Source: Rhodobiaceae bacterium UBA7378 (GTDB taxonomy: Bacteria; Pseudomonadota; Alphaproteobacteria; RS24). Taken from it: DNA of 13,416 nt. Shown in pieces: positions 13,353 through 13,416 of this stretch. The translations under genes and the position numbers were made by a program. The notes beneath the pieces were generated by a model. The model was not told where the DNA came from. It did not search any database and saw only the letters and a list, made by a program, of their open reading frames with translations. The stretch lies in contig DKNW01000051.1 in the NCBI GenBank assembly GCA_002469805.1, forward strand, positions 1-13,416, in the 5' to 3' direction. Position 1 is the stretch's first letter, and each line of letters begins with the position of its first letter.

Positions 13353-13416
<64 letters not shown>

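Overview
The window looks like a chromosomal stretch of a proteobacterium, most likely an alphaproteobacterium. This rests on the tRNA-Phe body with its encoded CCA end, moderate GC, the dense lipid/aromatic catabolic gene content, and frequent 4-bp ATGA stop/start overlaps. The taxonomic call is an inference; no rRNA or other strong marker is present. I see no phage, transposon, CRISPR or plasmid signature. The region reads as an accessory catabolic/detoxification island rather than core housekeeping, apart from the tRNA at the right edge.

Left block, + strand (2-4839): five tightly packed genes, evidently one transcript. They encode the C-terminal part of a sulfatase with a C-terminal membrane anchor, an FAD-dependent aromatic-ring-type monooxygenase, a short-chain dehydrogenase-like protein lacking the usual YxxxK catalytic pair, a small four-helix membrane protein, and a fumarylacetoacetate-hydrolase-fold protein with an N-terminal membrane segment. 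Junctions are a 4-bp overlap, then gaps of 31, 10 and 4 bp. The logical reading is desulfation, hydroxylation/oxidation and C-C bond or ring-product hydrolysis of an unidentified, possibly sulfated, substrate. The anchors suggest that two of the enzymes face the periplasm.

Middle block, - strand (8052 down to 4905), convergent with the first: a coniferyl-aldehyde-dehydrogenase-like ALDH, a TetR repressor (4-bp overlap) and an NADP-dependent zinc-free medium-chain reductase of the prostaglandin/curcumin/leukotriene reductase type. A perfect 13-bp palindrome, a credible TetR operator, lies between the ALDH start and a candidate promoter. The block therefore looks like a self-regulated aldehyde/enone detoxification cassette.

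Right block: a second, unrelated ALDH of the AldA/lactaldehyde type (9580 down to 8180) ends in a strong UUCG-loop terminator. Upstream of it on the same strand is a nitroreductase (10435 down to 9752). Divergent from that are a stand-alone 3-hydroxyacyl-CoA dehydrogenase (10652-11938) and a membrane-anchored class-C beta-lactamase-fold serine hydrolase (12033-13268). The 216-bp divergent gap holds a 7+7 inverted repeat and a perfect tandem duplication of a 16-bp unit. The window ends inside a tRNA-Phe(GAA) gene on the - strand.

Overall: an oxidative catabolism region (ring monooxygenase, aldehyde dehydrogenases, enone reductase, beta-oxidation dehydrogenase, hydrolases) with no identified substrate. 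The most unusual elements are the catalytically divergent SDR, the apparently exported FAH-fold enzyme with its small membrane-protein neighbour, and the repeat-bearing divergent promoter region.
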